Source of the DNA: Primula veris
Lineage: Eukaryota; Streptophyta; Magnoliopsida; Ericales; Primulaceae
DNA: 64,000 bases
NCBI GenBank assembly: GCA_963682055.1
Contig: OY821746.1
Span: forward strand, 10,193,992-10,257,991
Direction: 5' to 3'
Below the pieces are notes generated by a model. It made no database searches. It was not told where the DNA came from and worked only from the letters and a program-made list of their open reading frames with translations. This document shows positions 61,143-64,000 of the stretch, piece by piece. Made by a program: the position numbers and the translations under genes. The stretch's first letter is position 1. The number at the start of each line of letters is the position of its first letter.

Positions 61143-64000
61143 CCAAGGCATCACAGGCGTCGACTTCTAAAAGGCAATGCACACCACGACGACATCCGCC
61201 CATTTCCTTCTCAGACCTCGATGAAGAAGGGGTGGTATACCCCCACGGGGATGCCATTAACCTCCGTGTTCAAATCGGCCTTGACACAGTCAGCAGGGTG
61301 TTTGTCGACCAATGAGCCTCTTGTGATATCATGTACAAAGAGTTCTTCGACAAGATGGAGCTCAAGCCCCAAGACTTACAGCCGACTGACGTCACACTGA
61401 TCGGGTTCATCTCCGAGACGACTAGACCGTTGGGAAAGATCGTCCTTATTGTTACGACTGGATCCGTGTCGGTTCCCGTGGAGTTCCTAGTGGTCAACGA
61501 AAACTCCGGCCACAATGCCATCTTGGGTCAACCATGGCTGCATGCCATGAGAGCCATACCGTCTACCTACCACCAAAAAGTGAAATACCCAAATGGTAGG
61601 GGAGAGATCGAGACAGCCAGAGGATGCCAAGAGGATTCCAGACGGTGTGAAGACATAACCGCGGCTCTCAAAAAGCAGTTGGTCGTTGTTAAACAACCCA
61701 CCATCATGAAAAAGCTAATCAACCAAATAGCCAAAACCGAAAGGGTTGTTGAAGAACAAGTAGGAGAGAAGCTTAGGAAGGTGTACATTCCGGATATGGA
61801 TGAGGAGCATTACTTCCTCATCGGCGAAAGCCTTCCTAAAGAGGAATCCGAGGAGTTAGAAGCGTTCCTCTTCAACAACATCGAAAAATTCGCCTAGAGT
61901 CCCAAAGACATGCCAGGCCTAGACCCTAATACGGCATGTCACCATCTCATCGTTGACGCCGAGTACAAGCCAATAGCTCAGAGGAGCAGAAAAGTATCTG
62001 TCCAGCACAGAGCGGCTATAATTGCGGAAGTCCAAAAGCTATTGAAAGCCGGAGCCATAAGGGAAGTCTTCTATCCAAAGTGGTTATCCAATCCGGTCGT
62101 CGTTCCTAAGAAGAACGGAAAGGAGAGAGTCTGTATAGACTTCACCAATCTTAACAAAGCCTGCCCGAGGGACCATTTTCCCCTTCCAAGGATTGATCAA
62201 CTGGTGGATGCCACCGCGGGAGCAGAACGGATGACCTTCCTTGACGCATACTCCGGGTACCACCAAATCCCCCTCGCCCACGAGGATCAAGAAAAGACGT
62301 CGTTTATATCGCCTGTGGGAAACTATTGCTATATGGTAATGCCGTTCGGCTTACGCAACGCAGGAGTAACATACCAAAGTATGATAATGAAGGTATGCCG
62401 AGAGCACATAGGGAAGACCATGGAGATATACATAGACGACATGGTCATCAAAAGCGAAAAAGCCACCTCCCACCTCCAAGACATTAAAGACGTCTTCCGA
62501 ACATTGGGCGAGCACAAACTGAAGCTCAACGCAAGCAAATGCGCATTTGGTATTAGTAAAGGGAAATTTTTGGGGCATATGGTCAGCCGACGAGGAATAG
62601 AGGCGAATCCCGATCAAATCACAGCTTTACGGAACCTAGCAGCGCCCAAGAATAAGAAGCAGGTGCAAGAGCTCACGGGAATGATGGCCGCACTGAGCAG
62701 GTTCATCAGCCGATCCGCAGACAAGGGACGGCCATTTTTTGAATCACTCAAGAAGGATAGAAAATTCGTGTGGGACCCGGAATGTGAAGCTTCATTTAAC
62801 AACCTCAAAGAATACTTAAGGATGCTGCCACTGCTAGTAAGGCCGAATAAAGGAGATATTCTGGCCTGCTACCTAGCAGTTTCCACTACAGCTATAAGCG
62901 CAGTCATCCTAAGAGAAGAAGGTCGCGAACAATTTCCGATCTACTTCGTTAGCAAAACTCTGGTTGAAGCCAAAACCCGATACCTGCCGTTGGAAAAGCT
63001 ATGCTTGGCATTGGTAGTTGCTACCAGGAAGTTTCCGCACTAATTTATAGCTCACCAGGTCCAAGTATACACGAAATTCCACATCAAAGAGTCACTTTGA
63101 CGGACGGACATCAGTGGCCAAGTGGCCGCATGGGGGGTTGAACTATCCCAATTTCATATCGAATTCGCACCCCGACATGCCATAAAGGGACAAGTTTTGG
63201 CCGATTTCGTCGCAGAATTCACTGAAGGGTATGACGAGATGTTGGCTATATCCCCACAATCACACTGGCAAATACATGTAGATGGATCAGCCATCAAGGA
63301 CGGATCAGGAGCAGGGATCGTCCTAAAGTCTAGCGAGGGAGTGATCATAGAGAAAAGTATCAAACTGGGCTTCCGAGCTACCAACAATGAGGCGGAATAC
63401 GAAGCCATGATAAACGGTATGCTCATTTCCCGATCGCTAGGATGCTCCCACTTAACGGCGAGTTCAGACTTCATGCTGATCGTAAATCAAGCCATCGGCG
63501 AGTACCAAGCAAAAGATGACAGAATGATTCTCTACCAAGAGAGAGTCCAAAGCTTGATGGCCACCTTTGAACAGTGCGAATTAATAAGGATCAATCGCAC
63601 CGAAAATGCACATGCCGACGCCTTGGCAACCCTAGCCTCGACATTAACATTAACTGACACTCGGTCGATCACAGTGGAACTTCTGGAAGCCCCGAGTATC
63701 ACCAGAAGAATAGACCGAGTAACGTCAATCATACGAGCTAGGGTGGATGGATGACATGAGTCGCTATCTACGAGACGGGTCGCTTCCGGCGGACAAGATA
63801 AAGGCGTTGAAAATTACGAGAAAAGCACCTCGATTCTGGCTATCCGAGGATGACAAACTATACAAATCCATTTACCGAGGACCACACCTATTGTGCGTCC
63901 GGCCCGAGCTGCAACTGCCAGTATTGGAGGAAATCCACGAAGGATCCTGCGGAGCACACATCAAAGGGCGGTCCCTTGCCAACAAAGCAATCACACAAGG
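61073..64000 (+). pseudogene. pol: Gypsy (Tat) pol: protease, RT, two RNase H domains, start of integrase, broken
   Basis: The protease region is 61190-61900 (ISFSDLDEEGV, VFVDQ where the catalytic D-S/T-G should be, HNAILGQPWLH). Reverse transcriptase is 61910-62700 (KNGKERVCIDFTNLNKACPRD, FLDAYSGYHQIPL, catalytic YIDDM, KCAFGISKGKFLGHMVS). RNase H is about 62850-63100 (FPIYFVSKTL). The archaeal-type second RNase H is 63270-63620 (HVDGSAIKDGSGAGIVL, NNEAEYEAMI, ENAHADALATLAS). The integrase zinc region starts near 63880. In-frame stops are at 61313, 61895, 63041 and near 63098, with a frameshift near 63740. Several stops sit at codons expected to be Trp or Tyr, consistent with C-to-T decay of methylated DNA. 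Confidence 0.9.

Larger units (their letters stand above)
58444..64000 (+). mobile_element. Ty3-gypsy retrotransposon, Tat lineage (3' end outside window)
   Basis: The 5' LTR (58444-58969) is TGATAGAAC to GGCTTTATCA. It is followed after two bases by a primer-binding site, TGGCGCCGTCTCCGGGAA (58972-58989), close to the tRNA-Asp type used by plant gypsy elements. Gag, protease, reverse transcriptase, RNase H, a second (archaeal-type) RNase H and the start of integrase follow in that order. The second RNase H marks the Tat/Ogre/Retand group. The GC content is higher than in the surrounding DNA. Stops and frameshifts show it is not autonomous. The expected target duplication cannot be checked because the 3' end is missing. 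Confidence 0.92.

Overview
The window is AT-rich plant nuclear DNA, most likely from a eudicot. The evidence is a set of intron-containing plant genes (HBS1-like GTPase, RNA polymerase subunit 12, an LRR-XI receptor kinase, tau-class glutathione S-transferases) set among plant-type transposable elements: Stowaway and Mutator MITEs, hAT, Ty1-copia, Cassandra TRIM, L1-type LINE, and Tat-lineage Ty3-gypsy. All gene and domain calls come from reading the translations. No database search was possible, and I do not assign a family or species.

Layout. 1-4244 (+): the 3' part of an HBS1/EF1A-like translational GTPase, five exons visible, with two MITEs in its third intron. 5303-7948 (-): a 52-residue Pol II/IV/V subunit 12 gene in three small exons, its first intron loaded with tandem repeats. 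9690-12266 (-): a decayed hAT transposon with a TTF-type zinc-finger transposase. 13082-17090 (-): an apparently intact two-exon LRR receptor kinase of 1095 residues, close to Arabidopsis At1g17230. 17.1-22.0 kb: gene-poor, with two inverted-repeat elements. 22.1-24.6 kb: a relic GST exon and its intron. 25041-26648 (-): a single-exon Ppx/GppA family phosphatase.

From about 27.1 kb the window is a tandem duplication of a tau-class GST locus. Unit A (27.1-51.3 kb) has an exon-1 relic, an intact exon 2 (30024-30365) and an intact exon 1 (49193-49516). The intron between the intact exons has grown to 18.8 kb through a copia element, a three-LTR Cassandra, a LINE, a large noncoding LTR-type element and a solo LTR inside it. 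Unit B (51.35-58.44 kb) has the same order with a 2.27-kb intron (gene 54792-57725), plus a solo gypsy LTR and, at its far edge, a Tat gypsy element that runs off the window.

The most unusual structure lies in the noncoding element at 42.2-48.9 kb. About eighteen hairpins share a nearly constant 8-nt loop (ACGACAGG, CCTGTCGT on the other strand) while their stems differ from hairpin to hairpin yet stay self-complementary. Many further perfect hairpins lie between them. The 1194-bp solo LTR nested in this element carries its own series of six hairpins with a constant core (CGATCGGTCG) and different, mostly complementary flanks. This looks like structure kept by compensatory change and I do not recognise it as a described feature.
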